A stretch of 29,595 bases of DNA from Azonexaceae bacterium (lineage in GTDB: Bacteria > Pseudomonadota > Gammaproteobacteria > Burkholderiales > Rhodocyclaceae). Location of the stretch: positions 1-29,595 of the forward strand of contig SSTB01000134.1 in assembly GCA_009469665.1 (NCBI GenBank). Reading direction: 5' to 3'. The notes below the pieces were generated by a model that was not told the DNA's origin, did no database searches, and worked only from the letters and a program-made list of their open reading frames with translations. Position numbers and translations under genes: made by a program. Positions 22,854 to 29,595 of this stretch are shown piece after piece (position 1 is the first letter of the stretch; each line of letters begins with the position of its first letter).

Positions 22854-24137
22854 ATGAACCTCAAGACCCCACCCCATTCCCCCGCCCGCCGCCGCTTCGT
22901 CACGGCCCTGACCGGAACTGTCGCCGTCGGCGCCGCCGGCTGGGCCGCAGCCCGGCCCCTGCTGATCAACCCCTGCCGTGCCGCCCTGCCGCCTCAACTG
23001 GCGGCCAGTCCCTGGCTTGCCCGGGCCTGGGAGGGCGTCGACCCGGCCCGTGTCTGGGATTGCCATGTCCATGTGGCGGGTACCGGCGACGGAGGAAGCG
23101 GCATCGAAATCGGCCCGCAGCTCTCTTCCTGGCTCTACCCGGTGCAGTACGCCCAGCGCCTCTTCTACATGAACGCCGGCTGCGCCCACGACGCCCCGGG
23201 CCGTGTGGATGCCAGCTACGCCGCCCGCCTGCAAAACCTGGTGGAGGGCATGCCCTCCGGCTTCAAGGTACTGCTCTTCGCCTTCGAGCGCCCCTACGAC
23301 GAAGCCGGCCACCCCCTAGCCGAGCACATGGCCTTCCATGTGCCGGACACCTACGCTCGCCAGCTGGCCGCCGCCTACCCGGCCGGTTTCGAGTGGGTGG
23401 CCTCCATCCACCCCTACCGGCCGGATGCCGTGGACGCCCTGCAGGCGGCCATCGCCGGCGGTGCCAGGGCGGTCAAGTGGCTGCCCGCCGCCATGGGCAT
23501 GGACCCGGCCTCGCCCAAGTGTGACGCCTTCTACCGCCTGCTGGCCGAGGCCCGGCTGCCTCTCATCGTTCATTGCGGCGAAGAAAAGGCGGTCAAGGGC
23601 GGCGACACCCAGCACCTGGGCAACCCCCTTTTGCTGCGCCGCGCCCTCGATGCCGGCGTCACCGTGGTGGTGGCCCACTGCGCCAGCATCGGCGAAGACA
23701 TCGATGTCGATGCCGGCAGCGCCGGCCCCCGCCGCGAGAGCTTCGAACTCTTCGCCCGCCTGATGGCCGAACCCCGTGCTCAAGAACTGCTCCACGGCGA
23801 CATCTCGGCCCTCGTGTTGCGCAATCGCTCCCCCGAACGCATCAAGGCCATCCTGCAACGGACCGACTGGCACGGGCGACTACTCAACGGCTCCGACTAC
23901 CCGCTGCCCGGTGTCCTGCCCATCATCTCTCCCGCCGCTCTGGCCCGGGCCGGGCTGCTGCCGGCCGAAGCCGTGGATGACCTGGAGGCGGCGCGCGAAC
24001 ACAACCCCCTGCTCTTCGACTTTGCTTTGAAACGTCTGCTGGCCTGGGAAGGGAAATCCTTCCCGGCAGCGGTGTTCGAGACGCGGCGGGTATTTCAGGC
24101 CAGTACAGAATCGATCGAGGGACTCCACCATGAATGA
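22854..24137 (+). CDS. Exported amidohydrolase-family protein (Tat-like signal)
   Basis: A 427-residue TIM-barrel hydrolase of the amidohydrolase-2 (ACMSD/TIM-like) type. The N-terminus ARRRFVTALTGTVAVGAAGWAAA looks like a twin-arginine signal, so the folded, metal-loaded enzyme is probably exported. Metal ligands are visible: H71 and H73 in DCHVHV, H240 in LIVHCGEE, H275 in VVAHCAS and D348 in NGSDYPLPG. A lysine in AVKWLP (about 208) is at the position of a conserved strand residue. The substrate cannot be read from the sequence. The ATG at 22854 is preferred to the GTG at 22842, which overlaps the aas end. Its own stop overlaps the next start by eight bases. Placement inside a lipid-repair operon is unusual for this family. 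Confidence 0.85.
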   Translation: MNLKTPPHSPARRRFVTALTGTVAVGAAGWAAARPLLINPCRAALPPQLAASPWLARAWEGVDPARVWDCHVHVAGTGDGGSGIEIGPQLSSWLYPVQYAQRLFYMNAGCAHDAPGRVDASYAARLQNLVEGMPSGFKVLLFAFERPYDEAGHPLAEHMAFHVPDTYARQLAAAYPAGFEWVASIHPYRPDAVDALQAAIAGGARAVKWLPAAMGMDPASPKCDAFYRLLAEARLPLIVHCGEEKAVKGGDTQHLGNPLLLRRALDAGVTVVVAHCASIGEDIDVDAGSAGPRRESFELFARLMAEPRAQELLHGDISALVLRNRSPERIKAILQRTDWHGRLLNGSDYPLPGVLPIISPAALARAGLLPAEAVDDLEAAREHNPLLFDFALKRLLAWEGKSFPAAVFETRRVFQASTESIEGLHHE

Positions 24138-25782
24138 AATGCCGGGCACCAAACCGTTCCGGAGACTTGCTGCGGTGCTGCTTGGGGCGGGCTTGGCGTT
24201 GCCGGCAGGCCTCCAAGCAGCCGCCATCGACAGCGCCGTCGCCAGCGGGGCCATCGGTCTCTACGGCGCTGCGGACTTCCGTCTGGCTACCGGGCGTTGT
24301 TCGGACTGCCTCGCCGAGAAGCAGGCGCTGTGGTACTTCGCGGACGACGTCCTGGCCGTGCCCAGGTCCGGGGCGGCGGGATTTTCGCCCCGCCTGCGCG
24401 CCCAGGACGACGTGCGCCAGTGGCGGGCGGGGCGTACGGCGGGGACGGCGCCGGAGCGGCCGACGCCGGTATGGATCGGTTCGCCCGAGAAGGCCAGCGC
24501 TTGGGCCTTGAGTGCTGATGGGACGCGCCTGGTTGCCGCGGATGGCAGTTCGCGGCCTCTGGCACTGGTGGACAAGATCGAGGCCAATCGATCCTGGTTC
24601 GACGCCAGCAGCTTGCGCTATTTTGCCGGCCGCTCCCTGAGCCTGCGGGGCCGCAGCGACGGCGAGCGCTTCGTGGCGCGGACGCTGTGGCCCGAGGATT
24701 TCGCCCTGGCGCCGACCGCCCCGGCTCCCCTCTCGGCCGGGGAAACCCTGGCCGGCCTGGTGCGGGCGGACAAGGGGGGGGCTCAGCTTCCCCTGGCCTC
24801 CCGGGTGCTGTGGCAAAAGGAGGAGGGCAAGACGGTAGCGTTGGCCGGCAAGCCCGTGCTGGCCTTCATGCTCAACGGCGCCCAAGGGGATGACGACGAA
24901 GCCCACGGGGGCCACTTCGCCATCGCCACCGGGCGCTTCGGACCCCGGGGCGAATGGGGCGACTGGCTGGTCAATAACTTCTACGGCCTCGATTCCTACA
25001 GCGAAAAGGGCATCGTCGCCGCCATGCTGCCCATGGATGCCTATATGGGCGACCTGAATTCAGGCCAGTCCTGGTATCGGCCGTCGCATATGCTGATCGC
25101 GGTGTTGAAGGACGAGCGGGCGGCGCGGGAATACCAGGAGGCCATCGCCCGGGTCTTCACCCATTTTTACCGCCACGACTTCGCCTACCGCCACGCGACG
25201 GCCAATTGCGCGGGGATCAGCGTCGAGACGCTGCGCACCCTGGGCTGGGCGATTCCCAAGGAAGGGGCGACCAGTCGCCTGAAGGCGGCCGCGGCGCTGC
25301 CCTATATGGCGATCAAGGACCGCGATCTGGAGAGCGGGACCAAGGCCTACGACTACCTATCCGCAGAAGTGACCAATCTCTATCCCTTCGTGGCCTTCGA
25401 TGCCATCGGCCGCGATCTGCTCGGGCGCATCACCCGGGGCGGCGCCCGCAGCGAGCTGGAGAAGGTGCTGGCCGAGGACGTCGAGGCCATCGTCTTCGTG
25501 CGCATCCCGCAGTTCCCGTCGTCCCGGGCCTTCGGCCAGGCGCCGGTGGCTTCCTTCGACGAATACATGAGCCGCGTCCCCGAGGACCGGGAAAAGTGGG
25601 AAGTGGTGCCGGTGCCGCCGCGGACCTTTCCACCGGAAATGAAGGATGCTGCCGCGCCGGCTGATGCATGGGAACCCTCGTCCTACGCCCTGGCCGCTTA
25701 TGGCAGCCTGTTCGGCGTGGCCACCATCTCCTTGGTGCGCCGTCGCAAGGCCAAAAGCGGCAAGCAGGAGGTCGCCCGATGA
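24130..25782 (+). CDS. Membrane-anchored exported protein with HGGH...NC pattern, possible permuted papain fold
   Basis: A 550-residue protein I cannot place in a named family with certainty. A signal peptide (LAAVLLGAGLALPAGLQA, about 13-30) leads to an exported region with an early C57-x2-C60 pair. The central part has HGGHFAIATGRFGPRGEWGDWLVNNFYGLD (H259, H262) and about 100 residues later TANCAGISVETLRTLGW (N359-C360). A histidine strand before an N-C helix is the order seen in circularly permuted NlpC/P60 enzymes (LRAT-like) and in DUF4105-like proteins. The C-terminus has one hydrophobic segment (about 518-535) followed by RRRKAKSGK, a tail anchor in the inner membrane. The bulk should therefore face the periplasm. 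The gene overlaps its neighbours on both sides (8 and 4 bases), implying coupled translation. Confidence 0.68.
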   Translation: MNEMPGTKPFRRLAAVLLGAGLALPAGLQAAAIDSAVASGAIGLYGAADFRLATGRCSDCLAEKQALWYFADDVLAVPRSGAAGFSPRLRAQDDVRQWRAGRTAGTAPERPTPVWIGSPEKASAWALSADGTRLVAADGSSRPLALVDKIEANRSWFDASSLRYFAGRSLSLRGRSDGERFVARTLWPEDFALAPTAPAPLSAGETLAGLVRADKGGAQLPLASRVLWQKEEGKTVALAGKPVLAFMLNGAQGDDDEAHGGHFAIATGRFGPRGEWGDWLVNNFYGLDSYSEKGIVAAMLPMDAYMGDLNSGQSWYRPSHMLIAVLKDERAAREYQEAIARVFTHFYRHDFAYRHATANCAGISVETLRTLGWAIPKEGATSRLKAAAALPYMAIKDRDLESGTKAYDYLSAEVTNLYPFVAFDAIGRDLLGRITRGGARSELEKVLAEDVEAIVFVRIPQFPSSRAFGQAPVASFDEYMSRVPEDREKWEVVPVPPRTFPPEMKDAAAPADAWEPSSYALAAYGSLFGVATISLVRRRKAKSGKQEVAR

Positions 25783-27662
25783 GCAGCCAGTTCCAACTCC
25801 TCAGGGAACGTCGTTTCCGGCCTTTCTTCTTCACCCAGTTCCTGGGAGCCTTCAACGACAATGTCTTCAAGACGGCCCTCATTACCCTGGTGACTTTCCG
25901 CGCCGGGCAACTCACCGATCTCGACGGCAAAACCTTGGCCACCCTGTTGCCGGGGCTCTTCATCCTGCCCTTCTTCCTCTTCTCCGCCACCAGCGGTCAG
26001 ATCGCCGACAAGTTCGAAAAGTCTGCCGTGGCGCGGGCGGTCAAGGTGTTCGAAATCGGCATCATGCTACTTGCCGCCTGGGGCTTCCTGAACAACAGCC
26101 TGTGGCCACTGGTGGCGGCACTTTTTCTCATGGGCGTGCACTCGACCCTCTTTGGCCCAGTCAAGTATTCCTACTTGCCGCAGCATTTGAAGGAAGAGGA
26201 ACTGGTCGGTGGTAACGGCATGATCGAGATGGGCACTTTCGTCGCCATCCTGGTGGGGGAAATCCTGGGGGCCTGGCTGGCCACTTCGTCTTTCGGACCG
26301 GGTCTCATGTCAGCTGTGGTTGTGGGAGTCGCGGTCGCCGGCTACTGGGTGAGCCGGGGGATACCGCTTTCTCCGGCCGCCGATCCCGGCCTGAAAATCA
26401 ACTGGAACCCCGTCACCGAGACCTGGAACAATCTGCGCTTCGCCCACGGCAACCGGACGGTGTGGCTCTCGCTGCTGGGGATTTCGTGGTTCTGGTTCTA
26501 CGGGGCCACCGTGCTGGCCCAGTTCCCCAGCTACGCGAAGGATGTGCTGCACGGTGACGAAAGCGTATTCATCCTGCTGTTGGCGGTGTTTTCCTTCGGC
26601 ATAGGTTTGGGGTCATTGCTTTGCGAAAAACTCTCGGGTCATAAGGTGGAAATCGGTCTGGTACCCTTTGGGGCCATCGGCCTGACCCTCTTTGGCGTCG
26701 ACCTGTATTTCGCCACGCCGAGGGGCGCGGCACCTGCCGAAGCGTGGGCCTGGAGCAGCTTCCTGGTGCAGCCTGCCCATTGGCGCACCCTGGCCGACGT
26801 GGTTCTGCTCGGCCTTTTCGGAGGGTTCTACATTGTTCCCCTCTACGCCCTGATCCAGACCCGCAGCGAAAAAAGCCACCAATCCCGGGTCATCGCCGCC
26901 AACAACATTCTGAACGCCCTGTTCATGGTGGTTTCGGCCGGGGTGTCCATGGCGCTTTTCGCGCTTGGGCTGAGCATTCCGCAGCTTTTCCTGGCGACCG
27001 CCCTCTTCAACGCGGTAGTGGCGATCTACATCTACTCACTGGTGCCGGAATTCCTCCTGCGCTTCATCGTCTGGATCCTGGTGCACTCCATCTACCGCCT
27101 CGACTGCAAAGGCGTTGATGAGCGGGTGCCGGAGAAGGGTGGTGCCCTGATCGTCTGCAACCATGTGAGTTTCGTCGACGCCCTGGTGATTTCCGCGGCC
27201 TGCCGCCGGCCGATCCGCTTCGTCATGGACCACAACGTCTTCCGGCTGCCCATCCTCAATTTTGTCTTCCGTCACAGTCGTGCCATTCCCATCGCCTCGG
27301 CCAAGGAAGACCCGGCCATGAAGACGCGGGCTCTCGAAACCGCAGCCCAGGCCCTGGCTGACGGTGAGCTGGTGGGTATCTTTCCCGAGGGCAGGGTGAG
27401 TGAAGATGGAGAAATCCACGAGTTCCGGCCCGGCGTGAGCGTGATCCTGGAGCGCAGCCCGGTGCCGGTGGTGCCCCTGGCCCTGCGCGGCCTGTGGGGC
27501 AGCTATTTTTCCCGGGTCGATGGGCGGGCCATGAAGACTCCCTTCCGCCGCGGATTGTTCTCCCGCATTGGCCTGGTGGCGGGGGCGCCGGTGGCGGCGG
27601 CCGAGGCGACGCCGGACGCCTTGCGGGCTGCCGTGGCCGAACTGCGCGGGGATTGCCGCTAG
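25779..27662 (+). CDS. LplT-type MFS transporter fused to a PlsC acyltransferase domain
   Basis: A 627-residue inner-membrane fusion. Residues 1-430 are an MFS transporter of the lysophospholipid-flippase (LplT) type, with the diagnostic start FFFTQFLGAFNDNVFKTALITL and the loop SATSGQIADKFEKS. After a short link (LVHSIYRLDCKGVDERVP), a PlsC/LPLAT domain follows, with H462/D467 in NHVSFVDA and FPEGR (535-539). E. coli encodes LplT alone, next to Aas; other bacteria carry a single MFS-PlsC-ligase polypeptide. Here there are two proteins, each with its own PlsC domain. The likely job is inward flipping of lysophospholipids with acylation at the membrane. The ATG at 25779 overlaps the preceding stop (ATGA). 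Confidence 0.93.
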   Translation: MSSQFQLLRERRFRPFFFTQFLGAFNDNVFKTALITLVTFRAGQLTDLDGKTLATLLPGLFILPFFLFSATSGQIADKFEKSAVARAVKVFEIGIMLLAAWGFLNNSLWPLVAALFLMGVHSTLFGPVKYSYLPQHLKEEELVGGNGMIEMGTFVAILVGEILGAWLATSSFGPGLMSAVVVGVAVAGYWVSRGIPLSPAADPGLKINWNPVTETWNNLRFAHGNRTVWLSLLGISWFWFYGATVLAQFPSYAKDVLHGDESVFILLLAVFSFGIGLGSLLCEKLSGHKVEIGLVPFGAIGLTLFGVDLYFATPRGAAPAEAWAWSSFLVQPAHWRTLADVVLLGLFGGFYIVPLYALIQTRSEKSHQSRVIAANNILNALFMVVSAGVSMALFALGLSIPQLFLATALFNAVVAIYIYSLVPEFLLRFIVWILVHSIYRLDCKGVDERVPEKGGALIVCNHVSFVDALVISAACRRPIRFVMDHNVFRLPILNFVFRHSRAIPIASAKEDPAMKTRALETAAQALADGELVGIFPEGRVSEDGEIHEFRPGVSVILERSPVPVVPLALRGLWGSYFSRVDGRAMKTPFRRGLFSRIGLVAGAPVAAAEATPDALRAAVAELRGDCR

Positions 27663-27669
27663 GCGCACC

Positions 27670-27945
27670 ATGGGCAAGACGCTCCTCCTGATCCTGCGCG
27701 GCCTGCTCCTCCTGGTGGGGCTTGCCCTGCTGCTGGGGGGCGGTACCTGTATGGCCTTCCTGCTGCCGGAAGCCTGGCGCGTCGGCAACGGGAGCAATCT
27801 CGCACCCTTCCTGCTGGTTTCGGTGCTCGCCTTCGGCGTCGGCTTGATACTGATCGTCACCATGCTGCGGGCGAGGGGGCGGGCGGATGATTCCGGCGGC
27901 ACCGGCGCGCCATCCGCCGGTGGCAACGGAAAGCGAGGGGAATAG
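27670..27945 (+). CDS. Small two-helix membrane protein
   Basis: A 91-residue protein of unknown function. Two hydrophobic segments are evident, about 4-35 (TLLLILRGLLLLVGLALLLG ... CMAFLL) and 45-67 (LAPFLLVSVLAFGVGLILIVTML), then a basic ARGRAD and a Gly/Ser-rich tail ending NGKRGE. The ATG at 27670 comes 7 bp after the LplT-PlsC stop. A longer open frame to 27568 is an overlap with the upstream gene and is rejected. It is two bases upstream of the DUF2339 gene. Its hydrophobic pattern and spacing make it a real gene; I recognise no family. Confidence 0.75.
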   Translation: MGKTLLLILRGLLLLVGLALLLGGGTCMAFLLPEAWRVGNGSNLAPFLLVSVLAFGVGLILIVTMLRARGRADDSGGTGAPSAGGNGKRGE

Positions 27946-27947
27946 CC

Positions 27948-29595
27948 ATGTGGTTCCTGGGAATGCTCATCGGGCTCCTGCTGGGCGCGCCGTTTGGAGG
28001 TGAGACCGCCGTGGGAGGGGCACTGATCGGCCTGGTGGCGGGGATTCTTGCCGGAGTCCTGCGACGGCCGGCCGGAGAAGCCGCGGCGCCGGCCGCCACG
28101 GAGGAACGCCTCAAGCTGCTGGAAGATCAGGTGGCTTGGCTGCGCCGGGAATCCGTGGCCCTGCGGGCTGAACTGGCGGCCCTGGGCGGCGGGTCTGCGG
28201 GGGCGCTGACTCCCGCCGCGAGCCAATCGGCTGCCTCGCCCGAGGCGCCCTCCGTCTTCATCGACGAAACGCCCACTCAGCCCGGATACGATTTCTCCCC
28301 CGCAACGCTGCAGGCCGACGCCGCGCCTGCGGCACCGCCACGAACGGCGGCCGACGGCGGCGAGACTGTCCGCCAAGCCGAGACCCGGGCGGCGCCGGAC
28401 GAGGTACCCGCTGCTCCCACGCTCTGGCAGCGCCTCATGGCCGGCAACCCCCTGGCCAAGATCGGCGTCGTGCTGCTCTTCTTCGGCGTTGCTTCCGCCC
28501 TGCGCCTGGCGGCGGACTACGGCTTCCTGCCGGTGCCTCTGCGCCTCCTGCTGGGGGCTGTGGCCGGGACGGCGATGGTTGCCTTCGGCTGGCACAAGGT
28601 GCGCCAGGGAGGCCACTTCGCCTTCGGCATCGCCCTCCAGGGGGGCGGTTTCGCCATTCTCTACTTGATCGTCTATTTCATGTTGGCCCGCTACGGCCTG
28701 CTGGGGCCGACGCCGTCCTTCGCGCTCTTCGCCCTGCTTGGTGTGGCCTGCGTGCTGCTCGCTGTCGCCCAGGACGGCGTGGTGCTGGCCGTGTTCGGTC
28801 TGGCCGGCGCCTTCGCCGCGCCGGTACTGGCTTCCACGGGCAGCGGGGATCCGGTGGGGCTCTTCGGCTATTTCGCCCTGCTCAACGCCTTCATCGTTGG
28901 CGTCTCCTGGTTCAAGGCCTGGCGCTTGCTCAACGTCACCGGCTTCGTCTTCACGTTGGGGGTGGGCGTGGCCTGGGCGCTTCAGCACTACCACGCCGGC
29001 CACCACGACGTGTGCCAGGGCTTTCTCGTCTTCTTCTGGGCGCTGTACGCCGTGACGCCGGTGCTCATGGCACTCTTCCGGGCGCCGGGCTGGGCAGGCT
29101 GGAGCGACGCCACCCTAGTGTTCGGTACGCCCCTGGTGGGGTTCGCCCTGCAATCCCAACTGGCGGCGGACCGTTACGAACTTGCCTGGGCGGCCTTCGC
29201 CGCGGCGCTGGCCTACGGTGCCCTGTGGTGCCTGCTGTTCCGCCGCGGCGATGCAGAAAGCCGCTTGCTGGAACGCTGCCAACTTGGTCTGGCCATCGCC
29301 TTCGCCACCCTGGCCGTGCCGCTGGCCTTCGGCGTCCAGGTGACGGCCGCCTTCTGGGCTCTGGAGGGCGTTGCCGTGCTGTGGTTCGGTGTGGCGCAAG
29401 GTCGGCGGCTGGCCATGGCCACCGGCTCCCTCCTGCAAGCTGCGGCGGGCGCCTATTTCCTCTACGGTCTGGAGCGCATGTCCACGGCCCTGCCCGTCAT
29501 CAACGACGTCTGCCTGGGCGCCGTACTCCTGGCCGGAGCCGGCTTTGCCAGCGCCCGCCTGCTGCGCCGCTTTGCCGATGGGCCGGCGGCGGGAG
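27948..29595 (+). CDS. DUF2339 polytopic membrane protein (5' part)
   Basis: The open frame starts at ATG 27948 and continues past the window edge for at least 549 codons. It begins with a hydrophobic pair of segments (MWFLGMLIGLLLGAPFGG, then AVGGALIGLVAGILAGVL). A coiled-coil (ATEERLKLLEDQVAWLRRESVALRAELAAL) and a Pro/Ala-rich linker of about 90 residues follow. The conserved DUF2339 entry is LWQRLMAGNPLAKIGVVLLFFGVASALRLAADYGFLP, after which many membrane helices follow (GGHFAFGIALQGGGFAILYLIVYFML and onward). Members are large (often 800-1000 residues) membrane proteins without a firmly assigned role. It is the last visible member of the aas run and is incomplete because of the window boundary. 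Confidence 0.9.
   Translation, partial: MWFLGMLIGLLLGAPFGGETAVGGALIGLVAGILAGVLRRPAGEAAAPAATEERLKLLEDQVAWLRRESVALRAELAALGGGSAGALTPAASQSAASPEAPSVFIDETPTQPGYDFSPATLQADAAPAAPPRTAADGGETVRQAETRAAPDEVPAAPTLWQRLMAGNPLAKIGVVLLFFGVASALRLAADYGFLPVPLRLLLGAVAGTAMVAFGWHKVRQGGHFAFGIALQGGGFAILYLIVYFMLARYGLLGPTPSFALFALLGVACVLLAVAQDGVVLAVFGLAGAFAAPVLASTGSGDPVGLFGYFALLNAFIVGVSWFKAWRLLNVTGFVFTLGVGVAWALQHYHAGHHDVCQGFLVFFWALYAVTPVLMALFRAPGWAGWSDATLVFGTPLVGFALQSQLAADRYELAWAAFAAALAYGALWCLLFRRGDAESRLLERCQLGLAIAFATLAVPLAFGVQVTAAFWALEGVAVLWFGVAQGRRLAMATGSLLQAAAGAYFLYGLERMSTALPVINDVCLGAVLLAGAGFASARLLRRFADGPAAG

Noticed and set aside
20678..22969. 763-codon open frame on the minus strand covering all of aas
   Set aside because: It is antisense to a protein with all catalytic motifs of Aas. 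Its His/Gln/Gly-rich composition is typical of antisense frames in high-GC DNA, and it has no recognisable domain.
27036..29006. 656-codon minus-strand open frame opposite the LplT-PlsC end and DUF2339
   Set aside because: It spans three genes on the opposite strand, is low in complexity and shows no domain. The plus-strand genes are well supported.
1..29595. CRISPR arrays, tRNA or rRNA genes, and prophage or transposase genes
   Set aside because: No regularly spaced repeat series, no cloverleaf or rRNA sequence, and no integrase or transposase motif was seen on either strand.

Overview
The window is high-GC DNA from a betaproteobacterium. The rpsD-rpoA-rplQ order, the DUF2802 and SPOR proteins, and the style of the FadL, ChrA and Atm1-type proteins suggest Rhodocyclales or a close relative. 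This is inferred from protein character and not from a search. I see no rRNA, tRNA, CRISPR array or transposase gene.

Layout. (1) 1-1930: the 3' end of the alpha ribosomal operon, with rpsD (partial), rpoA and rplQ, closed by a strong symmetrical terminator. (2) 1963-8075, minus strand: an apparent operon read as Atm1-type ABC exporter, then a CHASE-PAS-PAS histidine kinase, then a REC-PAS-PP2C response-regulator phosphatase. Gaps are about 30 bp. (3) 8167-11152, plus: a hotdog acyl-CoA thioesterase, a FadL porin (TTG start), a DUF2802 membrane protein and a SPOR-domain protein. (4) 11217-11555, minus: a small TPR protein. (5) 11594-15607, plus: ridA and recG (overlapping), then a secreted FKBP isomerase, a thioredoxin-like protein and a QueG-like Fe-S protein. 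The last three are tightly packed. (6) 15608-19763: an accessory island with two copies of a roughly 165-bp MITE-like repeat. They flank an unusual propeller-like protein with a lysine-rich tail and a convergent chrA. (7) 19764-29595, plus: a small conserved hypothetical, an ArsR-type regulator, and a six-gene run of overlapping or abutting genes: aas, a Tat-exported amidohydrolase, a membrane-anchored protein with an HGGH...NC pattern, an LplT-PlsC fusion, a small two-helix membrane protein and a DUF2339 protein that runs off the window.

The most interesting part is region 7. In E. coli, LplT (lysophospholipid flippase) and Aas (acyltransferase plus acyl-ACP synthetase) form a lysophospholipid repair pair. 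Here the same modules are redistributed as PlsC-AMP ligase and MFS-PlsC. Between them lie two exported proteins, one a predicted metal-dependent hydrolase and one a possible permuted papain-fold (LRAT/NlpC-like) enzyme. With the ArsR gene and its operator-like repeats, this could be a regulated envelope-lipid remodelling or repair system. The grouping is seen directly; the joint function is inference. Secondary points of interest are the terminal inverted repeats of the MITE-like element, a long hairpin that includes the recG stop codon, and the ABC exporter-kinase-phosphatase operon.
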